DNA of 64,000 bases, taken from positions 75,379,208 to 75,443,207 of the forward strand of contig NC_091120.1 in the NCBI RefSeq assembly GCF_040183065.1, read 5' to 3'. The position numbers and the translations under genes were made by a program. The notes under the pieces were generated by a model. It searched no databases. It was given only the letters and a program-made list of their open reading frames with translations, and was not told the DNA's origin. This document shows, one piece after another, positions 1 through 13,056 of this stretch; the first letter of the stretch is position 1; each line of letters opens with the position of its first letter. The DNA is from Periplaneta americana. Lineage: Eukaryota; Arthropoda; Insecta; Blattodea; Blattidae.

Positions 1-511
1 TACCAGTACATGTGATTTAATAATACCATGAATATTCTTAGTCAGTTTTAATTCAATAACGCCACAGTAATTTTTAGTTTGTTTTTTTAAGGTATTGTTC
101 GCATTAAGGTTCCAATGTCCCACACTAATACTGGTTCTCCTCCTTTCCCTCTCCTTCGTCTTCCACTATGAATCATACAACTTGACTCTGTTTGCTCATA
201 AACGCCTCTGTTATATGGAAACTCATCACTGAAAGCTGACGTGACCAGTCGTTACCATTTTAATTTATTTTTCACAAAATGGCGGCACTGTATATTGTTA
301 CTGGGAAAAAAAAAGCATTAAAAATGCGATGATTATGTAATGAAATATGGTGCTATTTATTAACATACTTTAATCTATTTTCTGCTGAAAATATATTGTT
401 TATACTTCATTAATGTTTCTTTTGGTTCTTTTGTATGTAATCCAGTTGTTCACCGTGCTCCTGTCTCTATATAGTGAATGTTTGTTAATGGAATTTTTAT
501 TTTATTTTTTT
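1..511. other. Non-coding, nothing recognised
   Basis: AT-rich sequence. No reading frame with domain similarity and no repeat structure was seen. Confidence 0.4.
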
Positions 512-930
512 CAGCCTACAAAGATTGAAAATATTACGGACTTCAAGAGCAGTCAAGGAATGTTCCCTCTGGTTCAGCCTTACATAAATATTAACACAAC
601 CAATACAAAATCAAAGCTGTAATTATGAAATATCATGGTTACAGTCAAGTTCATTACCTGCATGAGAAGGACGAAAATTTTACCGTACTCTTCATTTTCG
701 TGTTGTGTTCACTTGGAGCTCTTACATTGAGATAGATACCATGCAATATGAATGGAAAATTGTTATAATTTAATGACGTCTAAAAATGAATTTCTTTAAT
801 CCAACAAAGGTTGAAATTTATTACGAACCTTAAGAAGTATACCCAAACAATACAAAATCCAAACTGTAGGCTAATTATGAAATAATGTCATAGTTACAAT
901 ATAGTCTAGTACCTTCAAGAAAAGGAAAAT
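512..930 (+). repeat. Diverged direct duplication (512-670 and about 800-930)
   Basis: Two stretches align in order. They share a CAACAAAG/CTACAAAG start, then ATTACGRAC, then ACAATACAAAATC, then AATTATGAAAT, then GGTTACA or AGTTACA, and an AGAAAAGGA-like end. The first copy has about 30 extra bases in the middle and is preceded by a TTTTTTTCAG acceptor-like tract with an open frame of about 30 codons. Identity looks like 70-75 percent. It could be an old transposon fragment or a duplicated exon relic; neither is proven. Confidence 0.45.
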
Positions 931-3703
931 GTATCTCATCAATCTCGACTCCTTACACCAAGTTGTATTCTGGAAAAGAAATGCTGCAAAACATTTTCTG
1001 CATAAATTAAATGAAGATTATTAACATTGTTTACTTTTAATTAAAGTATGTGATTTTAAAAAATGAGACATAGTGACTTCAATCTTCTGCCAGGTACTGG
1101 GAGAGCTGAAGTTCTTGGTTGATACTGTCATCAATGCTAATCTTTTTAATCTCCAAACTGTGACACAGGAAACATGATCAAGGTGGCATGTGTTCTTAAC
1201 AGAATGATCTAATACAGTATTAAATATATGAATATAGATTATAGGAGTGCATTGTTAATTTCGATCCCATAGATGCACTTAATCTCATGCAGAAATTATA
1301 AAATTTACTGATATATCTGTCATAAAGGAAACATGAAATATTTAGTTTCAATATTTTTAAGATACATAGAAAACTGTTGTTCTCTCCTATGAGCATAATG
1401 GGCTGCAGAATATGTCGTAATCCCATTTTGGATCGAACTGTCCTAACAGGGACAATAAAATAATTTTAAAACTCCTTAAACTTATCCTCATGTTGTAGGT
1501 AATACAGTGCATCCGAATTAACATTGGTACTAAAACTAGTATGTAGCATGTAATAGTCACTTGCACAAGTTTCACATTTTCTGATAAAACTCGTATCTTC
1601 TCTTAGACTTCAATATGAAAGCTCACAGAAAGTATCCTGTGTTACTACAGAGTTCTGATTTAACTTTAGGATGAACTATAGTTGCTTAAGAATAACAATA
1701 CAGCATATTCTATTGTCAGGGTTGAATGATTAATTACCACTTTCTGTCGAAATTTAATTATTTCAGTCTTGGCCAAGTGTAATAAGTCTTAATAAATGTG
1801 ACTTCCACTAGATGAGAAGGTAAAGTTGTTGGCCCTATGTAGTAAATTTGTTGCATGTGAAAGTTGTCTTGGTAATGAAAAAAAGATAAAATTCTATGTC
1901 CAATTTCGCCATTACTCCATTTTCAATTTTTGACAAGGAATGTAACCACAGTGATTGGTGGGGACCTTACATGGAAATGATTGGTGGAATTTACCCATTG
2001 AAAATTTCACTGTCCCACAACCTTCTATATAACAATATCTACTAACGTACATTTATGTACTAGGTGCATAAATTTAAAATTGATATAAGTAAATGGAGAC
2101 CAGTTGAGGTGAGTCCAATAACTTTGTTGTCAAGTACTCACCAATGGGAAGTCAACCAACCAACGGCTGTAAAATTCAACTAGCAAAACGAGTGTGGTAT
2201 TCAGTAGCTTTCTAAGACTTGACCTTAAGTAGCCATTATGTTGTTCCTTAAATATGTTTTGATTGCTTTTGAGTGGTATTGGTCTGTATATGCACATGTT
2301 TACGTCGAAGTACCAATTAAAATATACAGTATAATTTTATGCTTATGAACGAAGTTGAATTTTATTGAGAAATTTTTCGTAAAACACCCAAATATCAGAC
2401 CTAGTCAAAATTCGGCCGATGGGAGTTGAGTAGTTTTATGAGGTTGAATGGATATGCAGACTGGTTATAATGATTACTTGTGAGTAAGATATTTCTTTCA
2501 CATGCACAAATGCATCTAATATTAGTTTGTTGTCAAATGATTGAAGATCTAACATTCTAAATGTGTAAGTGCCAATTTTTCACATTTCTTTTTATTGAGT
2601 CTAAGGAAGAAACATCCATATGAGAATATCATACTAAATTGTCTTTATCACAACGCAACTGTAAGTGACTCATTCTTGCACCAAAAGACGGCGTTGTAAC
2701 TATTTCAACATGCATTGTGCAGTGTGTTTTTCATCAATATCTCAACAAGTTGTTTTTGGCACTTAGCCCATTTAGAATGTTAGGTCCTCAATTATGTATA
2801 TGTGGTTTCTATTGTTGTTATTTATTGATTCTAGAGTTTTTGAGCGGTCATAGTTTGTCCTAAATACGGTTTACTTTACTGTAAGAAATACGTTTTTTTT
2901 ATCTTAATTTGAGGTAAGTTTGTAATAATAACAATATCTGTATACTTAGTGATTTGCGAAAATTGTTTACTAGAGAGATAATTACTTCAACAAAAGTTTT
3001 AAGCTTAACTTTTTCTAGATAATGGCGAATTGTTTACCAAATGGGCTAGTGCGATAGCATGCAAATTTGACACTTGGGAAACATAGAGTTTAGAACCCAA
3101 TACCAACAATCTCTACAAGGGAATGGAGGCTAATTCCTTATTTTTCTTCGAGTTCTCCAACATAATGCAGGCATAGCACTTCAAAATGGCTTTAATGTCA
3201 TCTTCAAAGTCTTTTCGTTTTTCAAGTTAATTATTTTATATTACAGATCGCAATAATGGCTAAAGCTATAACATAAGAAGGGAATGCCACTTTTTTATAT
3301 GTAAAGTTGAAGCATAACTTTTACTTTATCAGTCGCCGTATTGGTACAAAGCTGGTACTGTGTGTGATTAGCTATAAATTTACATTTTATTTGTTGGTTT
3401 TTGTATGTATCAGATCTAAATTAAATAGTAAAGTAATTTTTAACCTTTTAACATTACAGATTAATACGAAGTTCACAATATTTTTTTGTCATATCACTTT
3501 ATCACTTCCCCCTCCCCCCCTACATTACAGAGTGGTCAGGTAGTTACTTCACTTGCCATTGTACCCAGCCAAAGACATTGTACATTTATAGGACGAAAAA
3601 ATTGTTAGCATGTCATCATTTGATAAAAAAAATAAAGCTGGCAATCCAGTATTGTAGATTTGTAAAATGTAAAATATTTCTTTCCTCTAGAAGGCTCTAG
3701 GTA
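931..3703. other. Non-coding, AT-rich; one short inverted repeat
   Basis: No coding region was recognised. A 35-40 bp inverted repeat built on CTAACATTCTAAATG occurs near 2541-2577 and, inverted, near 2757-2794. It may mark an old MITE, but the outer ends are not clear. Confidence 0.35.
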
Positions 3704-4629
3704 GGAGGGTCATACTGAAAGTCATGAGCAATCCATTGTTATAAATCTTAATTTTTATTTTTTAGACAAACCAGGTACATTATCTTGATCTACAGACTTT
3801 TCTGTCACTTTTCAACATAGTCTTAATTTCTTTGCACACATTTTTCCTGCCATTTTGTAAGTTTCAAAATTCCCTTGCTGTAGAAGTCCATTTCATCTTC
3901 CCGAAGACACTGACACACTGCTTTCCGGATGTCCTCCAGCATCTCGTAACGTTGGCCTCGCAGCTGCTCCTTTACAGAACCGAAAAGATGGTAGTCGTGA
4001 CTTTAGGGAGATTATGGAAGAGTTTCGCACCCAATTGTTATGATTTTCTCTACGGTGACACGATCAGTGTGAGGCCACATGTTATCGTGTTGCAGGATGA
4101 TCTTCTTTCCAGGGCGTTTCTCGCGCAATGCACAACGGAGCTTCAAAACTGTCTAAATATAACGAACAGCATTTATAGTCTGTCCAGGTTCAAGAAATTC
4201 AACCAAAAGGCAACCCAGAACTCATAAACTCTTTCCTTGTTGCGTTCAGTGGAGGCAATTCGAGGGTGACTGCTACTAGGCTCATCTTGGATGCTCGTGT
4301 TCCCATCTTCGAAATGTTTCACCCATCTCCTAACACTGCTGGCACCCATGCACACATCTCCATATGCACACTGAAGCCTGAGGTGAATTTCAGCAGCAGG
4401 TTTTTCTTCTTTAACAAGGAATTTAATGACAGCACACTGTCGAAACAAATCATCTTGTCGACTATTTTGCAAACATTGCCTGTGGTCACATGATAGATGT
4501 TAATGACGTCACAATATGTCAGTACATACTGTAAAGTCTGTAGATTATGATCATATAATCGTTTTTGTTACATTGTTGAAATTGAAATTATAACAATGTA
4601 TTGCTCATGACTTTCAGTACGACCCTCTG
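3704..4629 (-). mobile_element. Internally deleted mariner-type element
   Basis: The ends are inverted: left GGAGGGTCATACTGAAAGTC, right reading AGAGGGTCGTACTGAAAGTC on the other strand, both continuing into TGAGCAAT. TA dinucleotides flank both ends (3702-3703 and 4630-4631). Between them the - strand encodes pieces of a mariner transposase. The length of about 926 bp, against about 1.3 kb for a full mariner, shows internal loss. It is not autonomous. Confidence 0.8.
3800..4472 (-). pseudogene. Mariner transposase remnant
   Basis: On the - strand the N-terminal helix-turn-helix reads QCAVIKFLVKEEKPAAEIH, then SSVRRWVKHFEDGN, typical of mariner DNA-binding domains. Further on a catalytic-region piece reads QHDNMWPHTDRV, and the C-terminal part reads HLFGSVKEQLRGQRYEMLED, then DEMDFYSKGI. 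The central portion between the DNA-binding domain and the HDN motif is missing, and frameshifts and stops interrupt it. The native enzyme would cut and paste at TA sites; this copy cannot. Confidence 0.75.
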
Positions 4630-4992
4630 TAGAATTCACTAGCCTAATGTTTTTTGTCCATGAAAATTCCTATTTTGTGGAGAGACTTCTCTACAGGCTT
4701 ATGTCTCAATTGAGTGTGCAGTTGTGTTTGCAGGAAAATATAACTGCAAAGTATCTGAGACTATCTTTCAGATGGTCCCTTGAAAGGAAGAGAAAATTCA
4801 ATTAAATTTTTATAAAACATTGACAGTTCCAGAATTGTTCTTAGGTTCAGGGTCCTGGATATTAAAGAAGTATGATAATTGTAAAATAAAACTCGAGATG
4901 AGATTTCTGTACTTAGTTGAAGGTTAAACGAGACTCAAAATTATAAAATGCAGAAACCAGACATAACCTCAAAATCCAAAATCGACATTATA
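4630..4992. other. Non-coding gap
   Basis: Short AT-rich stretch between the mariner remnant and a dispersed repeat. Nothing was recognised. Confidence 0.3.
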
Positions 4993-5357
4993 CATAATGG
5001 AAGTAATATAACTGTGCAGATTTTAACAGCTTATTCCTTGGATAGACCATAGCAAGAAATTCTAATAATGAGTTCTAATACCATATTTGTCCCTTAAATG
5101 TTAATGCTGTTTTACTGGATAAATACTATCTGTATGATTCTGGGTTTTACTCATATCATTAGAGAAACCAATAAGGAATGATTTTTTCTTTCACAAGTTT
5201 TAAAATAAAATGAAAGATTTTCTTGCAAATTAATAAAAAAAATTAACACCTATAGTTATTTCCTACCATAGGAACTTTAGCAACCTATTGCAGTGACCAA
5301 GAGATGGAATGCTGCTATTCAGACTGTGCGCAGGGGAGGGGTTTGTGTGTATGTGTG

Positions 5358-5389
<32 letters not shown>

Positions 5390-5455
5390 CATACAGGAGC
5401 TGTTAGCTGTGATGCCCTGTTGCCCCACTGTGCAGATTTACAGCCAAATTTAGAG
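4993..5455. repeat. Dispersed repeat, copy 1 (second copy at 26994)
   Basis: Starts after a TA with GGAAGTAATATAACTGTGCA and matches 26994-27445 over nearly its whole length, including TTTTAACAGCTTATTCCTT, TCATTAGAGAAAC, TTCTTGCAAATTAA and TTATTTCCT. The two copies differ by small indels; this one has a (GT)n and poly-T tract near 5345-5385. No protein coding and no clear terminal inverted repeat. The class is unknown. Confidence 0.6.
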
Positions 5456-6229
5456 CACAGTAAGTGAGCTGGAGTTCGATGTGCATTAATTTATCTTAAC
5501 CCAGAGAGATTGCTATATACCAAGGATGCAGAACTGGAATAGAAAGAGGGAGAAAACATTGGTTCCCCTTCCACAGTCTACCGGTGTTGAATGACGTCTC
5601 CGTGATCTGTCAGCAACCTTGTGGCAGATTACAAGAGACTGGTGTTCATGAACAAAATGACGAAAGCGTTTCCAGCCGCAATAATTACAACACTTAAACT
5701 TAACCAATAAATTCGAATTAAATGCATTACATGTCTAATGTTATATAAACGAATACAGCATGTCTATATTTAGAAAAAAAAAGATAGTTGTAAATACTTA
5801 AATGCACTATTTTTCTTTTAAATTTAATTGGTTAAAGTAAACTGATAATAATATTAAATGTTTAAACAAAAAATATTCTTGTTGTAGTCTTACCAGATTA
5901 GGGAAACATCAGTCATGAATAAAATTACTGAAGTAGACACTACTCCCTTTCAAAACATATTGCTATAAAAAGACAGATACCGATACCTTATCCTTGTATT
6001 GGTATTTATGCCTGTATATAAGATTGTATGTAAAAATTAAATCATTGGTAACATTTTGAAATGTATAAAAGTACATTTTTTGTATTTTAAATAAAATTGA
6101 CCACATTGATTCATAATAAAAACTAAAACGAAGTGAATATAAGAAAATCATTGTTGTAATTAACTTAGTTTCAACTACAATGTGCCTGCATTCTTGTTTT
6201 GTTCACCAGTTTAGTTTGGGTGTCATTCC
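5456..6229. other. Non-coding gap
   Basis: AT-rich sequence with no recognised gene or repeat boundary. Confidence 0.3.
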
Positions 6230-6575
6230 GCTGACGGATCAGCTCGGAGAGCAGATATTGTTATAGACCAAAAAAAATTGTGGACTCATTCTAGATCCCA
6301 CAGTCCGTTTTGAGAACAGCGAGGAACAAGCTAGAGAAGTCTGCAAAGAAAAACGGACAATTTATCTGCCATGATGCAGTGATTTGGGAACCAAATATAA
6401 CATCAAGACATGGGACGTTATAGGAATTATGATTGGGGCTAGAGGCACAATCTCACGGGAGTCCTTAGAAGTCTTCCGAAAATTAAAAGTTCCTGACAGC
6501 ACCCTGGACGTGATATCCTCCACTGCACTGAAGTCATCGATTTGCATAATTAATCGTCATTTATATTCTTTATAA
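6230..6575 (+). pseudogene. Retrotransposon polyprotein C-terminal fragment, copy 1
   Basis: Across frames the + strand reads RRADIVIDQKK, then LDP-type sequence TVRFENSEEQAREVC, then KEKRTIYLP, then WDVIGIMIGARGTISRESLE, then ALKSSICIINRHLYS. The same order of motifs (LDPTxRFE ... EKRxIY ... VIGLMxGARGTI ... ALKSSLQIL) appears at 32975-33335 and 39165-39480. I recognise it as the C-terminal tail of reverse-transcriptase-bearing retroelements of arthropods, but cannot name the clade. Frameshifts make this a dead fragment. Confidence 0.55.
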
Positions 6576-7329
6576 AATGTAATTTGTCTTGTAGCCTAAA
6601 TTGTTTGTTGCATTTTCAATAAATTTTTCAATGATAACCTACCTAAGTACGATTTCTATTAAAGAAAAATTTGAATTAAATATAAATATCCTTTTAGAAT
6701 TGATTAGGAGGCAGATTATTAAACCCTGGTTGGTACGGGTATCAAATATTTAGGCTACACTGAAGATGTACAGGCCTATAGCCTGAAGAAGGAAATCAGA
6801 TGTGCATCTATGAACTGTCAATTTAGACCAATCATTGCTTTAAATGAAGTTAATTTTCGAGAATGTTTGCTCACATACGTACAGTATGTAGAACCAAATA
6901 TAGGACTCGTATGCTCTTTGTGATTGTTTTTAATGCAGAAGTACCACATTCATTTCCCATTGCTCTTTAAACTGGTATTTTCCAAACGATATTGTGCTGA
7001 ATTCCACTACTAGACAGTGAATACAAATCTCCTCTGCCCTATCATGTGAATGACGCATAGTGTTGAAGGAAGGAGTGAATGACGTATTCTGGCTTGTGAC
7101 GCATGCCACAATTGACACCCAGTTCTGCATCCTTGCTATATACAATGTCATTCAGGTGGTCGAATACCCTGCATTTTGCTGAGGCTAGCACCACATTGGA
7201 TTTTTCCTGTTATAATTTTTGAGAGGGGTGAAATACCGAGTTGAAGTGACAACACGTTTTCTTAAGACTTAGGACTTTCTTTTGATGTTTCACAATGTAT
7301 AATTTCTTTGAAAAGAATGTCATACCTGC
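6576..7329. other. Non-coding gap
   Basis: No supported gene. An open frame on the - strand (6930-7151) has no recognisable domain and was left out. Confidence 0.3.
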
Positions 7330-7455
7330 TTTAATGTATGTATGTGTATGTATTTATTCACACTGCAAATGGATTTATACCCGTGGCAGTGGTAACTAAT
7401 TACACTCAAGAATGACAATAATAAACACAACTAATAAAAATACAATTAATAATAA

Positions 7456-7509
<54 letters not shown>

Positions 7510-8095
7510 CATCCTAAATTAAATGAAGCACGATCACTTAAAATAATATTTAAAGTAAACCTCATTTGTATCTTAACCCTAAGTTTGAACTAAAACCGAC
7601 GAGTATGATATGTTCATACCTGCACAAGAACCTTTCAGCACTACACTTATTTCGCTGTCAACTCACTCACTTCACTGGAACTACGACATATTTCTATCCT
7701 GATTTCACTAACACTTCAAGAACATTTCACTGTTCAAATACTTTGCACTTCACTTACACAACACACTTCTTCACTGATACAACGCTTCAAATAACAAAAT
7801 ATCAATTACACCCTTTAAATAGTGTGTATAATATACTACCGTCTATTAGTAAAGTCCTTAAGCCTAATTTTAAATACATTTTTGGTTGTTGGTAAAGCTT
7901 TTAGTAAGACTGCAGGTAAAGCATTCCATTCCCTAATAGTACGATTGAGAAAAGAAAACTTTCCAGTGTCCGTCCTCTGTCTTCTTTCTCTCAATTTATA
8001 TGAGTGGTTGTTCCTTGAATAGTAATTTGGCAACTGCAACCTATTTTTTATTTCTCTCCAGGCAGACTCACCTCTGTACTTTGAATAGGATTAGA
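7330..8095 (-). mobile_element. 5'-truncated non-LTR retrotransposon (ORF2 C-terminus and 3' UTR)
   Basis: Read on the - strand, 8095-7836 encodes SAWREIKNRLQ, then RRQRTDTGKFSFLNRTIREW followed by NALP, which is the usual C-terminal end of jockey-like or R1-like LINE ORF2 proteins. A 3' UTR follows, containing the (TTA)n tract at 7440-7505 and ending in an AT-rich TATGTATG-type tail near 7330. The rest of the element is absent. Confidence 0.6.
7440..7505. repeat. (AAT)n microsatellite
   Basis: About 20 uninterrupted AAT units inside the 3' region of the LINE fragment. Confidence 0.9.
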
Positions 8096-10440
8096 AATCC
8101 ATTGACTTTACAATTACAAAGACATGACAGTAATTATTCCATCATAACTGGGCTACTGGTCTGACAGATATTTTCTCTACAAAGTACCATGTATTGTTTG
8201 AAGAAAATTCTTCTAGCAAGTAATAGCTAATACTTTCAAAGTCAGCTAGAATGAAGGACAAACTTGCAACACCTTTCATTTTGGTGTGATTGTCATTTGA
8301 ATTTGATACTTAGCAAAATGCTGACATAGCAACCAATGCTGGGTTACATGTTGGGAATTTTGCAGTTATCATATTAGCAATTGAAGCACAGGTGAACCAT
8401 GTTTATAAGCAGACAGTACTTTCACTGTATTCTTGTACGATTAATTGTTTGCGAGCTTAGGAGGAAGTAAAGATTAAATGTGCTACATGACTGCTCATCA
8501 TTGTTCAAGACTGCTTTGGTGAGTTTATACTGTGGTTTATATGTAGTTTTGTGGTGATGGAATGGTTTCATGTTATGTTGTGCAAGTATTACGTGTACGG
8601 TATTTCATTGCTAGGGACTACAGTGAAAAAGTCCAAATTATTTTAGAAGGACAACTAACACCATTAATTTCCACTCTTCTTTCAGTGATAATGCAGTGCA
8701 AACATTATTATTGAAAAAATAAAATTATGATTCTGTCCCTTGGGTGTACAGTTACGAGAAACTGCCTAAGTTATTCTGTTGGCTGTATCATCATTTTTCT
8801 ACAGACCTGAATGTTTGGATAATAATTGTTGCAGATTATTTCAATGTGTACAGAAATATGAAATGCCATGAATTGTCTAAGATTCACATGATTTCTCATA
8901 TGGATTTAAAGGAATTTTATAAAACAAGTCTAGAATACAGTTTTGATGATCAATATAGAATTAACGAAGAAAAACAATGAAATCGTGTGCAACAGTAGCT
9001 ATATTGTGAGTCTTCTCATTGTTCTGACGTGTTTTTTTTTGGGGAGGGTGGGGGGAGTGAGAGAAAATTAACTTCTGCTCCGAGAAGGTAATGGCTGCAT
9101 TCAGCTGGGACAGCACTAATTCAGCTATTCATTTTTGCTGAGTTACAGCAACTGTGAGTTGCTGAACGACCAGATTGTAAAATGTCTGCTATGTTTACAA
9201 AGAAACACGCCATTGTTCTGTCTACTCCGGAATATGACACCATTGATTGATGTGTACCCCCTCCACTTTTGCTGGCTTGCTGCAGGCTCACAGCAAAAAA
9301 AAAAAATTGCTACGAAAAATGGCAGCCGCTGTTTCAGCGCTGTCGGTCAGCAAGGTGTTTAATGCTGTTGCTACTTCAGTCCTGTCCTGGTTGAGCGCAG
9401 CCAATGAGTCTTCTGATTCTCTGAATCAAGGAAACTATGTGAAAATGTTAAAACGCTAATAAGAAATTTAATACTTACTTTAGAGCACAACTGTTTCAGA
9501 AGTCATAATTTCAGAAATAAAGGACATAAAGGTAGAGTGTGAACATTATCATGCAATCTTAACGAAGAAGCTGAAGTTCAGGAAAAATTTCTAGGATATA
9601 ATAATTTTAGTAGTGACTGAACAGCCAGTACACTAGTCAAGCATGTATTTCAGATCTTACAGGTAGTGTACAAATACGAACAAAAGTTGGTAGCCCAAAC
9701 TTATGATGATGATGCTACAGTGTCAGGAGAAAATCATAGTATACAAGCACAATTTAAAGTAAGGTACCATACTTTGAATCAACTCTGGACCAAGAAAAAA
9801 ATGTCTGGTCTGTAGCACCTACAAGGATTAACTTATTAGACTTCTTAAATGCGTTATCAAACATAGATCAATGAGATGCTGAAAAGAAATGATGCAAAAG
9901 TTTCTATCCTTCAGGACTTCAATTTCATGCTAAAATTGTCCTCCCACAAGCTGGTATGATTTTTGAGATTTTACAATGGAAGATATTTGATATTTCATGA
10001 TGAAATCATTGTTCTGTTCCCTGTGAGCATGTAATCTTGAAAATAGAGCCCTTATATAAGTATTCATTGAAAACTGAAATTTCTTAAAAAAATAGTAATT
10101 TTTGTAAACTGGCGGTAGTAATCATATGGAAAGTCAGTGAGCTGAGGGATGTGTGTATATGGTGTATATATACATACATTATCTTCTGCAATCAGCATTG
10201 GCACAAATCATTTGAGATTACAGCTGATTATACATTGTTGCATGCTGAGTGTAATCAACATTTAGGTAAATACACAAATTAATGTATGCATGTTGATTTT
10301 ATATTACATGACTAACTTATTGTTATTTTTCCAACAGTAGTTGTAGTTGACTACTTTGAATGTGGTACATTTGAGGTGGTTGGGGATTGCTTATATGATT
10401 TTTTGTAGTATAGTGAAGGGCACACCATACCACTGCTTAA
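8096..10440. other. Non-coding, nothing recognised
   Basis: About 2.3 kb of AT-rich sequence with homopolymer tracts (near 9030 and 9295). Short open frames here lack domains, codon bias and splice context. Confidence 0.35.
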
Positions 10441-10720
10441 CCCATTATATCCCAGAGATATTTTTTTTCGATTTTTTTTTTTTTTGTGAAAACTCTCGGA
10501 GATTATCATTATATACCAGATAAGAATATAAAATATAAAAGAATTCGAAATAGTGTTATTTAGGCCCTTTTATTCTATGTTTGATATATCAAACGCTGGG
10601 CGTTGGTGTATAGCAATGTTATTTGGAAGGTTCTATACAGAATTATGTGGGATGTGACAGGGTAAATAAATGTTTTGGGTTATGGGGATGTTTGGAAAGG
10701 TTTCAAGCATATGTAAAGTA

Positions 10721-10934
10721 CTCTGGGATAAGTGGAACCCATAGTTTTCTACGGGGAAAGTGGAACCTAACGTATGACAGTGGCAGAGAATCAGATATGA
10801 GAATGAAATTTAGTGCATATAAATACCAATTTCCTTTTTGAGTTCATTATTACCTAATAGTTTCACCAGGCTTTAATAGTTTTAACGTAACAGCTATAGG
10901 TTCCACTTTTCCCAAGTTTCCACTTACCCCATTG
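10721..10934. mobile_element. MITE nested in the piggyBac element
   Basis: A 214-bp segment flanked by TA. The left arm has GGGATAAGTGGAACC and the right arm has GGTTCCACTTTTCCC and CCACTTACCCC, so the arms are imperfect inverted repeats. It lies between the left end and the 3' end of the transposase, so it did not itself break the reading frame. Confidence 0.65.
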
Positions 10935-11112
10935 TACTTTATGTAAAATAATTTACACTGAATTTTGCAAGAAACTAAATTATTATTATCATAAATCATA
11001 ATGGAATAAATTGTAACATAAATAGTGAGAAATTGTGAACACTTATTTCAAATTATCCATAAATACAAAAGTAATCCACATTATACACTGTTAGCCTACT
11101 TGGTGTGGAATT

Positions 11113-13056
11113 TTAGAAAGCAGTCTTTTGGGTGCAAGGCAACTTTACATTTGATGCAGTTGTATTTTGCATTTTCTTGCATAATCCACAGCGCCTTTGA
11201 TTGTCCTGAAATTGCACCAAATGATTTTTTCCATCATACCGCAATTCAGTTGGTATCAGTGATGGTTTCTTTGGCAAAACAGACGTCCTTGGGGAGCTCA
11301 ACTTTGGAGTTGAAAGTGTTACCAATGTTATCCTCCTTATGAATTCTAACAAAGGATACCCTGGAACATTTTTCCTGTACAGTAACCACATGTTTACTAC
11401 CGCCCCATTCAAACAGAATCTGAAAAATGGCCACCACCATTTTTTTGACATGATCCGAATTCAATACAAGCCTCGGTGTTGATCGAACAAATCAACACCC
11501 CCCATATACTTGTTGTAGTGTTTGATGATTGTCGGTTGAGTAACAGCAACACGTTTCTTTTCACGTGCATTCCATCGTTGACAGGTTCCATAGGCAAGTG
11601 TCTCATTTTTCATCTTGAACATTAGTGCCCATAGTCACTTGATTGTTATCTTGCCATTTGATGAGCGTTACTTTCTTGTCTTTTGATTGAAGGGTGTGAG
11701 TTGCACCTCTTGACTGTTTTCCTAGATCTTTTAACGGTGCATTTCCAGTCCTATCAGCTCGAATTGTTCCTATTACATTTAAGTTATGTTGTAACATTGT
11801 GTTGAGGAGTTCTAAAGAATTGAAATAATTGTCAATGAAGACAAAACTGTTAACAGGAATAAATCCAATACAAATACTTTGAACAACTGACGACCCCAAT
11901 GATTCTCCTTGAATCCTATCTTTTTTCCCTGTATAAGGACAAAATTTAAGAAGATAGATACCCTTCAGATGTGGCTAAACACCAGAACTTGAAGCCAAAC
12001 CATATTGGTTTGCCGCGAATGAATTGCTTCATTGAGTGACTGCCATAATACAGCTCCATAGCTTCATCCAGTGAATACTTCGAGCCAAGAGGTTGAGCAA
12101 ATTCTTGAAATTTGTTGTTCACATAGTCAATGAGGGGCCTTGCTTTGAATACCCTATCTGTTTGATCAATTTCAGAATTGCACTGAAGTGAAGAAATCTA
12201 TGAATTATGTCAAATCGATTTCTTATCATTGCATTTGAAATCAATAAGTTGTGTGTATTATCTCGTGTTTCCCAAAATAACCACCGGTGTGGTACCTTCA
12301 CATAACCAAAACTAAAAGAATTGCAAAATATGTGTATAGTTCTTCAATGGACAAATGTATAATGCATCCTTTCTGGGCTGCATATAATACAGTCTGCCGA
12401 CATATCATTTCCATAATTTCTAAGTCGAATACCATTTTGAACAACTCATCAGGAGACTTATCAAAATTCAAATCAAAAATATTATCATTAGGGGGGTGTG
12501 GTAGAGAAATTAAATTAGCTTTGTAAAGATTTCTCTCAATCCATTCAGTTGTATATTTAGCTTTCTTGGGTACAGATTTGTTTACTTTCTTCGGTATAGA
12601 CTTGTTTACATTTTCAGAATTTGAAGGATAAACATTCAGATGAGATGAAGTAGTAGAGTTCAATGGGAGTTCTCTATGAGACGCGACTGTTGTTAAATTT
12701 TCGTTTCTCAACCCTAGGTTCATTCACGTTTGATTCAAAATTTATATCCTCTCTCTGTTTGAAATAGTCCCTCTGTCTAACTATCCTCATCTCACTTCTT
12801 GACGTAAAATTCCTGTGCCCAGATCCATAAAAGTAGTTTTTTCATCGTCGTCGCTGCCACCATCATCCCGATCACTGTCGACGCCATCAGCAGGAGGGTT
12901 AAGTACCACCTCTATTTCGTCAGCAGTATGTATACTTGCACATATTTCAGGTTCATCTGCATCTAACACCTCATCTAACCATTTTATCAATTGTTCTGTA
13001 TCTTTCCTGCAAGATGGATAAAAGTTCACATAAACGCCCAGTGTTTGATATATCAA
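11113..13056 (-). pseudogene. piggyBac transposase (DDE) pseudogene
   Basis: Segments in three frames together cover most of a piggyBac transposase. There is an acidic N-terminus (12787-13056, with ADGVDSDRDDGGSDDDE), then the conserved start of the catalytic core (PDELFKMVFD, 12298-12723), then RDNTHNLLISNAMIRNRFD. The catalytic Asp positions sit in SLDEAMELYYG (about 12085), FIDNYFNS (about 11830) and MGGVDLFDQHRG (about 11480). A Cys-rich C-terminal finger follows (RRCGLCKK ... LPC). At least three frameshifts and a stop after the FIDNYF block break it. The enzyme excises precisely at TTAA; no intact frame remains. Confidence 0.85.

Noticed and set aside
3832-4227. 131-codon + strand open frame
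   Set aside because: It is the antisense shadow of the mariner transposase on the - strand.
12287-12526. 79-codon + strand open frame
   Set aside because: Antisense shadow of the piggyBac transposase.
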